Of a stretch of 6,575 nt of DNA, positions 5,536 to 6,575 are shown in pieces. The notes beneath the pieces are model-generated. The model made no database searches. It saw only the letters and a list, made by a program, of their open reading frames with translations, and was not told the origin of the DNA. Source of the stretch: Candidatus Dadabacteria bacterium UBA1144. Its GTDB lineage: Bacteria; Desulfobacterota_D; UBA1144. The stretch is from positions 1 through 6,575 of the forward strand of contig CAJIYY010000027.1 of NCBI GenBank assembly GCA_905181755.1, given 5' to 3'. Both the position numbers and the translations under genes were made by a program. Within the stretch, counting starts at the first letter, position 1. Each line of letters starts with the position of its first letter.

Positions 5536-6575
5536 ATGTCATATATAAAAATACCTACAGAAGGAACTAAAATTACTATAAATAAAGATGGGACTTACAA
5601 TATTCCTGATAACCCAATTATTACTTTTATAGAAGGTGACGGAATAGGTCCAGATTTATGGAGAGCTTCAGTTAGAGTTTTTGATGCTGCTGTTGAAAAA
5701 ACTTTTGGAGGTAGCAAGAAAATCGTTTGGATGGAAGTTTATGCTGGAGAAAAAGCTTTAGAGCTTACCAAGGAATGGCTACCAAAAGAAACAACAGATG
5801 TTATTAGTGAATATCTTATTTCAATAAAGGGTCCGCTAACTACACCAGTTGGTGGGGGCATTAGGAGTCTAAATGTTGCATTGAGACAGATAATGGATTT
5901 ATATGCTTGCGTTAGACCTGTAAGATGGATTAATGGAACACCTTCACCTGTAAAAAGTCCTGAAAAGATGGATGTAGTTTTATTTAGAGAAAACACAGAA
6001 GATGTTTATTCTGGGGTTGAATATGAAAGTGGTACAAAAGAAGCGAATCAATTGATAAAATATCTACAAGATAGCTTTGGAGCAAACATTAGAGATTTAT
6101 CTGGGATAGGAATCAAGCCAATTAGTGCTTTCGGAACAAAGAGATTGGTAAGGAAAGCTATCCAATACGCAATAGAAAATAAGCGTAAGACAGTAACAAT
6201 AGTGCATAAGGGAAATATAATGAAATTTACTGAAGGTGCTTTTAAGGACTGGGGATACGAATTAGCTAGAGATGAATTTCCAGATGAGACAATATCTGAA
6301 GATGAACTTTGGGATAAGTATAATGGTAAAGCCCCAGAGGGTAAAATTGTTATAAATGATAGGATTGCAGATAATATGCTGCAACAAATTTTGACTAGAA
6401 CTGATGAATATGATGTTTTAGCTCTACCTAACTTAAACGGCGACTATATGTCAGATGCTTGCGCCGCACAAATTGGTGGTCTTGGTGTTGCACCAGGAGC
6501 AAATATAGGTGATGAAATTGCTTTATTTGAGGCAACACATGGTACTGCTCCTAAGTATGCGGGACAGGATAAGGT
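5536..6575 (+). CDS. icd: Isocitrate dehydrogenase, NADP-dependent (3'-truncated by window)
   Basis: It oxidatively decarboxylates isocitrate to 2-oxoglutarate, producing NADPH. The first 346 codons are visible; the E. coli-type enzyme is about 416 aa, so roughly 70 residues are missing. Landmarks align closely with E. coli Icd: the phosphate-loop region 'GPLTTPVGGGIRSLNVALRQ' with substrate-binding Ser111 (Ser113 in E. coli), 'FRENTEDVY' with catalytic Tyr158, 'HKGNIMKFTEG' with catalytic Lys225, and metal ligands Asp303 and Asp307 in 'NGDYMSDACAAQ'. The adenosine-binding 'EATHGTAPKYAG' carries Lys340 and Tyr341, which favour NADP; NAD enzymes usually have Asp-Ile there. Two further NADP determinants lie beyond the window. 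Start ATG 5536 is fixed by a strong ribosome binding site. Its position after acnA places it in a TCA pair. Confidence 0.95.
   Translation, partial: MSYIKIPTEGTKITINKDGTYNIPDNPIITFIEGDGIGPDLWRASVRVFDAAVEKTFGGSKKIVWMEVYAGEKALELTKEWLPKETTDVISEYLISIKGPLTTPVGGGIRSLNVALRQIMDLYACVRPVRWINGTPSPVKSPEKMDVVLFRENTEDVYSGVEYESGTKEANQLIKYLQDSFGANIRDLSGIGIKPISAFGTKRLVRKAIQYAIENKRKTVTIVHKGNIMKFTEGAFKDWGYELARDEFPDETISEDELWDKYNGKAPEGKIVINDRIADNMLQQILTRTDEYDVLALPNLNGDYMSDACAAQIGGLGVAPGANIGDEIALFEATHGTAPKYAGQDK

Noticed and set aside
5739..5996. 85-codon open frame on the - strand
   Set aside because: It lies wholly inside icd, opposite the conserved substrate-binding region, with no recognisable protein family.

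Overview
All genes in this window lie on the + strand and belong to well-known housekeeping families. I see no mobile element, CRISPR array, phage gene or undescribed system. The interest lies in how the genes are arranged. The DNA is AT-rich by eye (not computed). A BamA/Skp pair points to a Gram-negative, outer-membrane bacterium. Two things argue against an ordinary gammaproteobacterium: none of the five tRNA genes encodes its CCA end, and rpmG sits directly before tRNA-Trp. That second arrangement is known from deltaproteobacteria-like and other lineages, as part of a tuf-rpmG-trnW-secE-nusG block. An AT-rich delta-like or Bdellovibrionota-type marine bacterium would fit, but this is a low-confidence inference.

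Layout. (1) 2-2089, envelope block: the 3' part of bamA (outer-membrane protein insertase), then skp/ompH (periplasmic chaperone), then fabZ (3-hydroxyacyl-ACP dehydratase). Spacing is 26 and 4 nt, so they are probably co-transcribed. The lpxD gene that often separates skp from fabZ is absent, and lpxA does not follow. (2) 2092-2149, a strong-looking stable-RNA promoter: AT-rich upstream tract, TTGAAA, 17-nt spacer, TAATAT, then a GGGC discriminator. (3) 2150-2758, tRNA-Thr(UGU), tRNA-Tyr(GUA), tRNA-Gly(UCC), tRNA-Thr(GGU), rpmG (ribosomal protein L33, 53 aa) and tRNA-Trp(CCA). This is the classical tRNA/tuf/rpmG/trnW block without tuf. The rpmG stop codon overlaps the first two bases of tRNA-Trp. 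(4) 2813-6575, a TCA-cycle pair: complete acnA (aconitase, 886 aa) and the first 346 codons of icd (isocitrate dehydrogenase, NADP type by its visible residues), cut by the window end.

How the parts work together. BamA and Skp act together in outer-membrane protein assembly. FabZ supplies acyl chains for phospholipid and lipid A, which explains its place beside envelope genes. The tRNA/L33 block serves translation. AcnA and Icd catalyse consecutive steps, citrate to isocitrate to 2-oxoglutarate. No convincing intrinsic terminator was seen between any of these blocks, so read-through from the tRNA promoter into acnA-icd is possible. No gene-free stretch exceeds about 60 nt.
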